NCBI RefSeq assembly: GCF_001888185.1
Contig: NZ_CP016364.1
Coordinates: forward strand, 248,001-312,000
Reading direction: 5' to 3'
Length of the DNA: 64,000 nt
DNA from: Phaeobacter porticola
Lineage (GTDB): Bacteria > Pseudomonadota > Alphaproteobacteria > Rhodobacterales > Rhodobacteraceae
Every line of letters begins with the position of its first letter. Positions within the stretch are counted from its first letter, which is position 1. The notes beneath the pieces were generated by a model. It saw only the letters and a program-made list of their open reading frames with translations. It did not search any database and was not told the DNA's origin. Positions 52,813-61,616 of this stretch are shown in pieces. Position numbers and translations under genes: made by a program.

Positions 52813-53415
52813 TTAGTCAAGGGCCCACCCCTCCGGTTTGAAGAGCGGATCAGCGTAATGGCTGATTTCCATTTCGATCCCATGGGCCAACTGACTATCC
52901 TGCAGCACGCTTGGTGCGGGGTGGCGGTACACGGCATCACTGCCATCAATTGTTGCAGCGTTGTGGACTTTTTGGGCACCCAGCCGTTCCGCCAGACGAA
53001 TCGAATCCAGGTTCTTGGGGTCGATATAGCTTACTGCGGTGTCCCAGCCGAGTGTGTTGTAATAGTAATGGCGGGCGGCATGAGTTGCTTCCAGCGCGTA
53101 GCCATTGCCGACGGCATCAGGCCAGATAATCCAGGCGATTTCACGCTCGGGCCAGCCTGCGGGCATCCAGCCGCCAGCCATGCCATAGGTCTCACCCGTG
53201 CTCTTGTCGTGGATCATCCACATGCCGAATCCGCGCACCTGCCAATGGCCAATTTCGGCGGCATAAAGCATCCAAGCTTCATAGGTGTTCAAAGGACCAC
53301 CCATAAAGCGTGCGCGGTAGGAGCTGAAAGTTGCCTTGAAATCGGGATAATCCTCGGCTTCAGGGCCACGCAGCACCAAGCGCTTGGTTTCGATCACGGG
53401 AATGGAAGACGGCAT
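52813..53415 (-). CDS. GNAT acetyltransferase 1 (RimJ/RimL type)
   Basis: The protein has 200 residues with ETKRLVLRGPEAEDYPDF at the N-terminus, a Trp-rich RGFGMWMIHDKSTGE, and the acetyl-CoA binding loop EIAWIIWPDAVGNGYALEAT. The last of three similar genes in a row on the - strand. The targets are unknown. Confidence 0.85.
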   Translation of the reverse strand: MPSSIPVIETKRLVLRGPEAEDYPDFKATFSSYRARFMGGPLNTYEAWMLYAAEIGHWQVRGFGMWMIHDKSTGETYGMAGGWMPAGWPEREIAWIIWPDAVGNGYALEATHAARHYYYNTLGWDTAVSYIDPKNLDSIRLAERLGAQKVHNAATIDGSDAVYRHPAPSVLQDSQLAHGIEMEISHYADPLFKPEGWALD

Positions 53416-53452
53416 CAGCTATCTCCCGTCCGGCTTTGATGACTGCGCTGAA

Positions 53453-54019
53453 TCATTGTAGGCGCCCGTTCGGTACGGCCTGCGTCAGAGCGCGCGGCTT
53501 CGGCTGATGGCGCCAGGTCCGCATGTTCTCCGTAGGGGCAAGACGGAACGAGACGCGTTTTTCTGGCCGTGCGCCAATGCGCTGCGCCAATGCGATAGAG
53601 GCCTCGTTGTCTTCGGGGATAAATGACGCAATAGTCTGCCAGTCCATCTCGTGGAATAGCCAATCCAAAACCGCACTGGCAGCTTCGCTTGCATAGCCTT
53701 TTCCACGTGCGCCCTCGGTGAGATGCCAGGACAGTTCGGGCTCGGGCCAACCTTTGGGGAACCAGGGGCCGATCATTCCGACCGGGCGTCCTGTGCTGCG
53801 CTCAATGGCGGCGAATAAGCCGTAGCCGCGCAAATGCCAGTGGCCGATAATGGTTGCGATCGACCACCACAGCGCATCCGGATCGTCAGTAGCGTCAATG
53901 AAGCGCGGGGCTCCAATGCGCAGAAAGGCGTCCTGCGCATCGAAACCGGCCTCAGCAGGAGAGACCAGTCGAAGCCTCGGGGTGACGAGGCTGGGGAAAC
54001 GATTGCCCGTATCTGACAT
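53453..54019 (-). CDS. GNAT acetyltransferase 2 (RimJ/RimL type)
   Basis: About 188 residues from the ATG at 54019 (MSDTGNRFPSLVTPRLRLVS). A frame extending back to 54199 adds a low-complexity segment that does not fit the family, so I take the shorter form, without a strong ribosome binding site. The acetyl-CoA loop is LSWHLTEGARGKGYASEAAS. It is the middle of three tandem paralogues. Confidence 0.8.
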   Translation of the reverse strand: MSDTGNRFPSLVTPRLRLVSPAEAGFDAQDAFLRIGAPRFIDATDDPDALWWSIATIIGHWHLRGYGLFAAIERSTGRPVGMIGPWFPKGWPEPELSWHLTEGARGKGYASEAASAVLDWLFHEMDWQTIASFIPEDNEASIALAQRIGARPEKRVSFRLAPTENMRTWRHQPKPRALTQAVPNGRLQ

Positions 54020-54195
54020 AATCACACCCATTTTGGCCCCTGCTGCGGGCGCAGCAGCGATCTGTTTGTGCATCGACGACCGCTCAATCATGCCAGATGC
54101 CGGGAAACAATGGGTTAAAGCGTGGCCATGGTGTTGCAGGGCGGTTGCGGCCTGCAAGGCTGACGGATGAGTTGGCGCTGTGTTTTGGGCAGAGA

Positions 54196-54741
54196 TCATG
54201 CGTAGGCCTCCATTCCGCCGTCAGTCAAATCCGCGGGGGAGGGGTGGCGCCAGACTTGAACCTGGCCAAAGCGTTTATGGACGAAGTGTCCGTCCTGTTT
54301 CGCACCAAGACGTTGTGCGAGGGCGCGCGATCCGTGGTTGTTCGCGTCAATCAGGCTGATAGCAGTGGTCCAGCCCAAAACATCATAGGCATAAGTCCGC
54401 GCTACCTTTGCGGCCTCAGTCGCGTAACCCTTACCGCCGAAGCCTTCAAACAGATCCCAACCGATTTCGGGTTCCGGCCAGCCATCGGGGAACCAAAGCC
54501 CAATCAGGCCAGCCGCTTGGCCGGTATTTTTCTCTTCGACAGTCCAACGGCCATACCCACGCAATTGCCAATGGCCGACTTCCAGGCCCAGGTTGCGCCA
54601 GACCTGCTCTTGGCTCATTTGCCCACCAACGAATTCTGCCCGATCAGAAGCAAAAAACGCACATAGTGCCTCAAGATCCGCAAGCGATGGGGCGCGGAGG
54701 ATTAGGCGATCTGTTTCTAGTGTGGGGATGGCGACAGACAT
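54196..54741 (-). CDS. GNAT acetyltransferase 3 (RimJ/RimL type)
   Basis: The protein has 181 residues from the ATG at 54741, four bases after the ffh stop. N-terminal LETDRLILRAPSLADL, then RGYGRWTVEEKNTGQAAGLI, and the CoA loop EIGWDLFEGFGGKGYATEAA. It is similar to the two genes that follow, which suggests local duplication. It may be translated with ffh. Confidence 0.86.
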   Translation of the reverse strand: MSVAIPTLETDRLILRAPSLADLEALCAFFASDRAEFVGGQMSQEQVWRNLGLEVGHWQLRGYGRWTVEEKNTGQAAGLIGLWFPDGWPEPEIGWDLFEGFGGKGYATEAAKVARTYAYDVLGWTTAISLIDANNHGSRALAQRLGAKQDGHFVHKRFGQVQVWRHPSPADLTDGGMEAYA

Positions 54742-54745
54742 GAGG

Positions 54746-56287
54746 CTACTTTTTCTTCCCAAACCCGCTCAGGCCGCCAGGCAGACCCATGCCGCCAAGG
54801 CCGGGTAGCCCGCCGGGCATACCGCCCATGCCACCAGGAAGGCCCTTGCCGCCGCCCATGGCTTTGGCCGCTGCTTCCAGCGCTTTTGGATCCATCTGGC
54901 TCGGATCCATTCCAGCCATATCGGGCATGCCACCGCCTTTGCCGAACATGCCGGACATGGCTTGTTTCAGCATCTTGCCTTTGCCCATCTTGCCCATTTT
55001 TTTCATGACGTCGGCCATCTGGCGGTGCATTTTCAGCAGCTTGTTGATGTCAGACACCTGAGTACCGGACCCCGCGGCGATCCGCTTCTTGCGGCTTGCC
55101 TGCAACAGGGCGGGATTGGCGCGCTCTTTCTTGGTCATGGACTGGATCATAGCGATTTGCTGGCGCAGCACTTTGTCTTCAAAACCGGAATCTTCGACCT
55201 GTTTTGCCATCTTGGCCATGCCGGGCATCATTTGCATCATGCCCTGCATGCCGCCCATCTGGATCATTTGTTCCAACTGCATCTTGAGGTCATTCATATT
55301 GAAATGACCCTTCATCATGCGCTTCATCATGCGCTCGGCCTGTTCGGCCTCGATGGTTTCCTGGGCTTTCTCCACCAGTGCGACGATGTCGCCCATGCCA
55401 AGAATCCGACCGGCGATCCGGTCGGGCTCAAAGGTTTCAATGGCATCCATCTTCTCGCCAAGACCGACAAAGCGAATCGGTTTGCCAGTAACGGCACGCA
55501 TCGACAGGGCTGCACCGCCGCGTCCGTCGCCGTCCATACGGGTCAGAACCACGCCTGAGATGCCGATCTTAGCGTCAAACTCCTCTGCCACCTCAACGGC
55601 GACCTGACCGGTCAGGCCATCGACCACCAACAAGGTTTCACGAGGTGAGACGACATCGCGGACATCTTCGACCTCCTGCATGAGGACTTCGTCGATCTGC
55701 AGACGGCCGGCGGTATCAAGCATATAGACGTCATAGCCACCAAGAGCGGCCTGCTGCTTGGCACGCTTGGCGATGTCGACGGGTTTCTGGCCGGGCACGA
55801 TTGGCAGCGTATCGACACCAATCTGAGTGCCGAGTACCGCCAGCTGATCCATAGCCGCCGGGCGGTAGACGTCCAGCGAGGCCATCAGTACGCGCTTGCC
55901 CTCTTTGTCTTTCAGACGCTTGGCAAGCTTGCCGGTGGTGGTCGTTTTACCTGAGCCTTGCAAACCGACCATCAGGATTGGGGCTGGTGGGTTGTCGACC
56001 TTTAGCTGGCCTGCGTCCTCGTCACCGCGCAGAACGTCCACCAATGCGTCATGAACAATCTTCACAACCTGCTGTCCAGGGGTCACCGACTTAGTTACCG
56101 CCTGGCCAGTGGCCTGATCCTGCACGCGTTTCACAAAATCGCGCGCCACCGGCAGCGAGACATCGGCCTCTAGCAGGGCAATACGAACTTCGCGCAGGGC
56201 AGTTTTGACATCCTCTTCGGACAGTGCGCCCTGTTTGGTGAGCCGATCAAAGACACCAGATAGGCGTTCGGATAAATTTTCAAACAT
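54746..56287 (-). CDS. ffh: Signal recognition particle protein
   Basis: The protein has 513 residues from the ATG at 56287 with an AAGGAGG ribosome binding site; a longer in-frame start at 56401 lacks one and crosses the leader. The GTPase delivers nascent membrane proteins to FtsY. The N domain is FENLSERLSGVFDRLTKQGA, the G domain has GLQGSGKTTTTGKLA and LDTAGRL, and the Met-rich M domain (MQGMMQMMPGMAKMAKQ) binds SRP RNA and signal peptides. The end is Gly/Met/Pro-rich with GKKK. Confidence 0.97.
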   Translation of the reverse strand: MFENLSERLSGVFDRLTKQGALSEEDVKTALREVRIALLEADVSLPVARDFVKRVQDQATGQAVTKSVTPGQQVVKIVHDALVDVLRGDEDAGQLKVDNPPAPILMVGLQGSGKTTTTGKLAKRLKDKEGKRVLMASLDVYRPAAMDQLAVLGTQIGVDTLPIVPGQKPVDIAKRAKQQAALGGYDVYMLDTAGRLQIDEVLMQEVEDVRDVVSPRETLLVVDGLTGQVAVEVAEEFDAKIGISGVVLTRMDGDGRGGAALSMRAVTGKPIRFVGLGEKMDAIETFEPDRIAGRILGMGDIVALVEKAQETIEAEQAERMMKRMMKGHFNMNDLKMQLEQMIQMGGMQGMMQMMPGMAKMAKQVEDSGFEDKVLRQQIAMIQSMTKKERANPALLQASRKKRIAAGSGTQVSDINKLLKMHRQMADVMKKMGKMGKGKMLKQAMSGMFGKGGGMPDMAGMDPSQMDPKALEAAAKAMGGGKGLPGGMGGMPGGLPGLGGMGLPGGLSGFGKKK

Positions 56288-56710
56288 ACCTGCGGCCTCC
56301 TTGCCGGTTTCAACGCGTGCGCCCCACATGTAGGGAGCAAATGATCCATGCGCAATCGCCCCCACGGGCGTAACACGCTGGTGGGGGGCGATCCCTGACA
56401 CGGGCAGGGACCGGAAGACTCATGAGGCTCCCGGATTTCCAGCCTGCGTTACGCCCTTGGACGAGATGAGTCAACCCGCGGGCCGGTCGTCACAGAGCTC
56501 CGACAATCAGACATGCGCGCGTTGCAGTGCTTGACGGATAGGCGTCATCGGGGGAACATAGGGGCGCGTAGACGGGCCTGCATCTAAATTTGCGGTGCCA
56601 ACCCGCCGCGACTTTGACAACACGGGGCAGACTTTTTGGGCATCTGGTGCGGCACGCCTGCCGCATTCCTTCATCGGGCGGCTTTGCAGCCATCAGAAGG
56701 ACCAGGAATC
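56288..56710. other. Divergent intergenic region before ffh
   Basis: Holds two adjacent hairpins: ATCGCCCCCAC (56355-56365) with GTGGGGGGCGAT (56381-56392), one bulged G, then CCCTG (56393-56397) with CAGGG (56405-56409). They lie 70-120 bases before ffh on the - strand and may be a structured leader. The remainder has no gene. Confidence 0.45.
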
Positions 56711-58645
56711 ATGCGTGTGTTTACCATTTTAGGACCCTCAAATTCCGGCAAGAGCGAGCTTGCAACAGCGCTGGCGACCTTGGAGACGGAGGAGCAGAAA
56801 CCGCATCGCGCCAATGGGGGCGCTGATCTGCGGACGTTTGACTTCATGAAAGAGCATTGGGGTGTCATTGATATCGCAGGCGGGGTCGAGAACCTTGCAA
56901 CGGCGGGTCCAGCCCTTGCGGCCAGCGATGCGGCGGTGGTTTGCGTCTCAGCGGATGCTGCTGCCGGGGTCTTGGCAGCGCCCTATCTACGAATGGTCGA
57001 AGAGGCGGGCATCCCCGCCTTTCTTTTTATCAACCGCATGGATCAGGCAACGGGGCGCGTCGCGGATATCGTCGCCGGGCTACAAACCTATTGTCGCCAC
57101 AACATCGTATTGCGCCAGATTCCAATGCGCGCGGGCGGTGAAGTGGTCGGCGCGGTTGATCTGATCTCAGAGCGTGCCTGGAAATATCAGGAAGGCCAGC
57201 CATCGGCGCTGGTTGCTTTTCCTGACAGTGTCCATGTCCGCGAACGTCAGGCGCGAGGCGAGATGCTGGAGGCTCTTGCGGACTATGACGACGATCTGCT
57301 GGAGCAGCTGATCGAGGATCGCAAGCCTATGACTGAGGCGGTTTATGATGTGGCAACCCGTGTGTTGCAGCACAATGATCTGATCCCGGCGCTGTTGGGG
57401 TCTGCGCTGCATAGAAATGGTATTCTGCGGCTCATGAAGTCATTGCGGCACGAAGCTCCAGCGGTAGAGGTCGCGGCCCAAAGATTGCTCCGAGCCGCAG
57501 AGAAGCGCGAGAATGGTACCACTACGGTAGGCGGTCAAAACGGTGTGCTTGCGGTAGGCTGTCTGGGTGATCTGGTCAAGCATCTGGGGAAAACTGTCGT
57601 GTTACGTGCATTGACGGCTCCAATGGACCCCGGTGCCCATCTCGGTGGCGAGGCGTTAGGGGCGATGACGCAGCTGGCAGGCGCACAGGACAAGGGGCTG
57701 GTCCCAGGCGACATCGGTCAGGTGGTAAAATCTGATCACCTGAGCCTTGGGTATTCCTATTCGAAGGATGGGCTTGCTTCTCTGCCGAATTGGGCGCAGC
57801 CGCGACCCTCCAGCTATCAGCGTATCGTCGCACCGTTGCATGAACGGGATGACGTGCGGCTTTCGGCAGCCCTCGAACGGATCGCCGAAGTGGATCCAGC
57901 ATTGGGTATTGGTCAGGACGAGGTTACTGGACATGCTCTGCTCAGCCTTCAAGGGCCCCTCCATCTTCGCCGTATATTGGCGTTATTGACGGATTCTTTT
58001 GGGGTTAATGTCAGCGAGGCATCAGTCCCACCTGCGCTGCGTGAGACGATTAGCCGTGAAGCAACAATCCATCATCGTCATCGCAAGCAATCTGGCGGTG
58101 CCGGGCAATTTGCTGATGTCGTACTGAGCGTGTCTCCGGGACCGCGTGGCAGCGGGTTCCAATTTTCTGAGGAGGTAAAGGGCGGCGCGGTTCCTAAATC
58201 CTATATTCCGTCTGTCGAGGCGGGCGCGCGTGAGGCGCTGTCGGTTGGGGTCAGCGGCCACCCCGTGGTGGATGTACAGGTGACCCTCAAGGACGGAAAA
58301 CATCATACGGTGGACAGTTCCGACTTCGCGTTTCGCACCGCCGGGAAATCCGCCGTGCGTGAGGCAATGGCCGAAGCGGGCGCAACCGTCTTGCATCCGA
58401 TAATGCGCGTCGAGATTCATGTACCATCCGTTTTCACTGGCGGGTTGGTTCCAGTCGTCAGCGGTATGAAGGGGCAGGTCCTGGGTTTTGCGGCACATCC
58501 TGAGGCTGCGGGTTGGGATGTCTTTGAAACGTTGCTGCCTGTTGCTGCGCAGGATCAGCTCTGCAGCAGCTTGGCAAGTGCCACACGTGGCACGGCTTGG
58601 TTCTCTTGCGGGTTTGATCACTATGAAGAGGCCAGTCGCATGTAA
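56711..58645 (+). CDS. EF-G-like translation factor paralogue
   Basis: The protein has 644 residues from the ATG at 56711 with an AGGA ribosome binding site; the frame upstream to 56636 is not used. The GTPase motifs are GPSNSGKS (8-15), DIAGG (54-58) where the usual DxPGH is expected, and INRMD (107-111) for NKxD. The switch I effector region is missing: the chain passes from P-loop to DIAGG in 40 residues. Domains III-V are present (VPKSYIPSVEAGAREAL, ATVLHPIMRVEIHVPS). It is a divergent factor of uncertain role. Confidence 0.8.
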   Translation: MRVFTILGPSNSGKSELATALATLETEEQKPHRANGGADLRTFDFMKEHWGVIDIAGGVENLATAGPALAASDAAVVCVSADAAAGVLAAPYLRMVEEAGIPAFLFINRMDQATGRVADIVAGLQTYCRHNIVLRQIPMRAGGEVVGAVDLISERAWKYQEGQPSALVAFPDSVHVRERQARGEMLEALADYDDDLLEQLIEDRKPMTEAVYDVATRVLQHNDLIPALLGSALHRNGILRLMKSLRHEAPAVEVAAQRLLRAAEKRENGTTTVGGQNGVLAVGCLGDLVKHLGKTVVLRALTAPMDPGAHLGGEALGAMTQLAGAQDKGLVPGDIGQVVKSDHLSLGYSYSKDGLASLPNWAQPRPSSYQRIVAPLHERDDVRLSAALERIAEVDPALGIGQDEVTGHALLSLQGPLHLRRILALLTDSFGVNVSEASVPPALRETISREATIHHRHRKQSGGAGQFADVVLSVSPGPRGSGFQFSEEVKGGAVPKSYIPSVEAGAREALSVGVSGHPVVDVQVTLKDGKHHTVDSSDFAFRTAGKSAVREAMAEAGATVLHPIMRVEIHVPSVFTGGLVPVVSGMKGQVLGFAAHPEAAGWDVFETLLPVAAQDQLCSSLASATRGTAWFSCGFDHYEEASRM

Positions 58646-58757
58646 GTGTTGAAGTGACAAAGTTTCGCCAATAGCACTGGGTGTGAATGGGGCTTGCGTT
58701 CGGCAGGTTTTCGGATTGATCTGCGGACCACTTAGGCAAGCAGAAAGAAGAGCCCCA

Positions 58758-59285
58758 ATGGACGCATCATCCAAATTTCAGGATAGCTTGCCCGTTTCAT
58801 CTGATGCGCTGCTGGCGCAATTTGACAGCTGGGGTATTGCATATCGGCTGTACAGCCACGCGCCGCTGCGCACCGTTGAGGACGCAAAATCTGTCGAAGG
58901 CGAATTTATGCGGGCAGGGGAGGCGGCGTTACGGCTCAAGAATCTTTATTTGCGTGACAAGAAAAAGCGCAATCATCTGGTTAGTTTGGAACAGGATCGC
59001 GATGTCGACCTTAAGACACTGGCGGCAGAGCTGGGGGTGAGCACCCTCTCCTTTGGTTCGGCGGATCGGTTGCTGGAAAACCTGGGAGTACGACCGGGTG
59101 CCGTAACGCCTTTGTCAATGATCAACGGTGCCGACAAAGGGGTTCGTTTCTATATGGATCAGGCCGCACAGCACGTTGACTTGATCTATATGCACCCATT
59201 GGTCAATGATCGGACCGTGGCGCTGACGCGGCAGGGATTTCTGGACGTGATGGCGCGCTTTGGGGTGGAGATCATCTGGATCTAG
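58758..59285 (+). CDS. Prolyl-tRNA editing protein (ProXp-ala / YbaK family)
   Basis: The protein has 175 residues from the ATG at 58758. This family removes misattached Ala from tRNA-Pro. The segments YRLYSHAPLRTVEDAKSVEG and KNLYLRDKKKRNHLVSLEQD are characteristic of the YbaK/ProXp-ala domain with its substrate Lys. GVRPGAVTPLSMIN and LVNDRTVALTRQGF follow. It is a stand-alone trans-editing factor rather than part of ProS. Confidence 0.9.
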   Translation: MDASSKFQDSLPVSSDALLAQFDSWGIAYRLYSHAPLRTVEDAKSVEGEFMRAGEAALRLKNLYLRDKKKRNHLVSLEQDRDVDLKTLAAELGVSTLSFGSADRLLENLGVRPGAVTPLSMINGADKGVRFYMDQAAQHVDLIYMHPLVNDRTVALTRQGFLDVMARFGVEIIWI

Positions 59286-59395
59286 GGTGACGTTGCCTTC
59301 TTGACGGCCTTGCTGCGCAAATGCGAACCTTTCTCTGGTTGTGGCCACTGGAATGTGCATGTTTGCAGATGATGATTTGCAAGTGAGAGGCTGTC

Positions 59396-60274
59396 ATGGA
59401 AAACTGGGACGAGGTTCGCACCGCCTATCAAGTCGCTCGGATGGGAACTGTCAGCGGTGCTGCCGAGGAATTGGGTGTGCACCATGCTACGGTTATTCGT
59501 CATGTCGACGCGATCGAGGCGCGGCTTGGTGTAAAATTGTTTCAGCGTCATGCACGGGGGTACACCCCGACTGAAGCGGGGCAAGACCTGCTGCGGGTCG
59601 CACAGGCCACGGACGACCAATTCAGCCAGTTAGTGGGGCGATTGAAAGGGCACGGCGATGCGGTTTCGGGGGAGCTGGTCGTCACCTCTTTGTCGGCGAT
59701 GTCGGGGCTTTTGGCCCCTGCGTTGACTGAATTCCAACGTCAGCACCCAGAGCTTGTAGTGCGGTTTCTGACCGGTAGCCGCTTGTTTCGCCTTGAATAT
59801 GGCGAAGCGCATGTTGCGATCCGGGCCGGTTCTCCGCCAGAGCAGCCGGACAATGTGGTCCAGGCTTTCATGACGCAGCAGCACGGGTTGTATGCTAGCG
59901 CCGCGTATATTGAGCATCATGGCCTGTTGAACGGCGTGGAAGATATGCCCAATCACCGGTTTGTTTGTAACGACGATATAGAGAGCCGCGCGCCTTATTC
60001 ACGCTGGCTGCGCGCGCATGCACCAGATAGCGCACTGTCGTTTCGCTGTGTTAACGCCCTGTCGATGCACGATGCAGTGCTGGCAGGCGCGGGTATCGGC
60101 TTTCTGACCCAATGGGAGGCGGCACGACACCCCGAACTTACGCAGATGATGGAGCCGCTGGAAGAGTGGACCAGTGAACTTTGGCTGGTCACCCATGTTG
60201 ACCTGCACCGCACGACCAAGGTCCAGACGTTTCTCAGCTTTCTGAAAGCAGAAGCCAAGGCCTGGACTGCATGA
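59396..60274 (+). CDS. LysR-family transcriptional regulator
   Basis: The protein has 292 residues. N-terminal winged helix is AYQVARMGTVSGAAEELGVH (residues 10-29) and RHVDAIEARLGVKLFQRHAR. A C-terminal effector domain follows. Its stop overlaps the start of the EamA transporter gene (ATGA), so the transporter is its likely target. The ligand is unknown. Confidence 0.9.
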   Translation: MENWDEVRTAYQVARMGTVSGAAEELGVHHATVIRHVDAIEARLGVKLFQRHARGYTPTEAGQDLLRVAQATDDQFSQLVGRLKGHGDAVSGELVVTSLSAMSGLLAPALTEFQRQHPELVVRFLTGSRLFRLEYGEAHVAIRAGSPPEQPDNVVQAFMTQQHGLYASAAYIEHHGLLNGVEDMPNHRFVCNDDIESRAPYSRWLRAHAPDSALSFRCVNALSMHDAVLAGAGIGFLTQWEAARHPELTQMMEPLEEWTSELWLVTHVDLHRTTKVQTFLSFLKAEAKAWTA

Positions 60275-61179
60275 GCCCGATTTATCGTGGCCATCTTGCG
60301 ATGTTGGTGTTTTCGGCACTGGTTGCGGGGTCGTTTTCGCTCGGCTCCATGGTGGCGAATGATATCACCCCGATGGCATTGAATGCCGTACGGTTTGTGA
60401 TTGCTGCGACAGTTATCGGCATCGCGGCGCAGATGACGCACGGTTTGCGGCGCGCACAGTTCCAGGCGCCCTGGCGGTTTGTCGTGCTTGGCGGACTATT
60501 TGCGATCTATTTTGTGCTGATGTTCTACGGGTTGCAAACGGCGGCACCGATTAGCACAGTGGCCGTTTTTACGCTGACACCGGTGCTGAGCGCTGCATTT
60601 GGCTGGTTGTTGCTGCGGCAGGTGACCAGCTGGCGTATGGCATTGGCGCTGACCATCGGTGCGGCCGGTGCGGTCTGGGTGATCTTTCGCGGTGACATAT
60701 CGGCGATCTGGGCCTTTGAAATCGGGCGTGGAGAGGTGATCTATTTCTGGGGCTGCGTGGCGCATGCACTTTATACGCCAATGGTACGGCTACTGAACCG
60801 GGGAGAGCCTGCGGTGGTGTTTACCTTCGGGATGCTGGTGGCCGGCGCTGCGATCCTGCTGGTGGTTGGCTGGCCTGATATCTGGGCGACGGATTGGGCG
60901 GCGCTGTCACCGCTCGTCTGGTTGGTCCTGCTCTATGTGGCCCTGATCGCGAGCGCGGCGACCTTTGTGCTGTTGCAATACGCTACGCTGCATCTGCCCT
61001 CGGCCAAGGTGATGGCCTACACATATCTGACACCAAGCTGGGTGATCCTCTGGGAGATCGCGCTGGGCCGACCTGCTCCGAACGGCATTGTTGCGATTGG
61101 CATCGCCTGCACGGTCTGGGCACTTTGGCTGTTACTGCGCGAGGGGCGCACACCCCAGCCGACCACGCAGACCACCTGA
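60271..61179 (+). CDS. EamA/DMT-family transporter
   Basis: The protein has 302 residues and about ten membrane helices in two EamA repeats. The family exports small metabolites such as amino acids. The first repeat contains FALMFYGLQTAAPISTVAVF-like sequence (residues 75-94, approximated from the frame) and the second contains YVALIASAATFVLLQYATLH. It is translationally coupled to the LysR gene upstream. The substrate cannot be told from sequence. Confidence 0.9.
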   Translation: MSPIYRGHLAMLVFSALVAGSFSLGSMVANDITPMALNAVRFVIAATVIGIAAQMTHGLRRAQFQAPWRFVVLGGLFAIYFVLMFYGLQTAAPISTVAVFTLTPVLSAAFGWLLLRQVTSWRMALALTIGAAGAVWVIFRGDISAIWAFEIGRGEVIYFWGCVAHALYTPMVRLLNRGEPAVVFTFGMLVAGAAILLVVGWPDIWATDWAALSPLVWLVLLYVALIASAATFVLLQYATLHLPSAKVMAYTYLTPSWVILWEIALGRPAPNGIVAIGIACTVWALWLLLREGRTPQPTTQTT

Positions 61180-61185
61180 GTAAAG

Positions 61186-61533
61186 TCAGTCGGTTGGGTG
61201 ATCTGCGGGTGGGGCTGCCAGCTCGGTCTCAAGGAACCGTTCAAAGGCATCGAGGTTCACCGGCTCAAACTGACCAAAGCCCTGCATCCAGACACTGGCG
61301 CTACGCATCGCGTCCGGTTGCAGCTTACACCACTTGACCCGGCCGCGTTTCTCTTGGGCGATCAACCCGGAACGGGTGAGGATTGTCAGATGTTTAGAGA
61401 TCGCGGCCAGCGACATCTCAAAGGGTTCTGCCACATCGGTGACAGCCATATCGTCCTCTAGCAGCATTGTCAGAATGCTGCGTCGGGTTGGGTCCGCCAG
61501 CGCGGCAAAGACGGTATCGAGGGGGCTACTCAT
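61186..61533 (-). CDS. ArsR-family regulator
   Basis: The protein has 115 residues from the ATG at 61533 (MSSPLDTVFAALADPTRRSI). The helix-turn-helix is VTDVAEPFEMSLAAISKHLT and the wing follows at GLIAQEKRGRVKW. No metal-binding Cys cluster is visible, so it is not a typical metal sensor; it is closer to the ArsR proteins that accompany AHSA1/SRPBCC proteins. The partner gene is not beside it here. Confidence 0.86.
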   Translation of the reverse strand: MSSPLDTVFAALADPTRRSILTMLLEDDMAVTDVAEPFEMSLAAISKHLTILTRSGLIAQEKRGRVKWCKLQPDAMRSASVWMQGFGQFEPVNLDAFERFLETELAAPPADHPTD

Positions 61534-61616
61534 TCCACACACCTAAACCGCATGAAGCGGATCGACAATCCCGCAGCGGCGGCGGCATATGGCGGCATAA
61601 CACTGAGGGCGTGGGC

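Noticed and set aside
52399-53439. 346-codon + strand frame across chorismate mutase and a GNAT gene
   Set aside because: Antisense to two well supported genes.
56288-56710. SRP RNA (ffs) gene before ffh
   Set aside because: The hairpins lack the conserved domain IV sequence around GGAAG with its A-rich internal loop.
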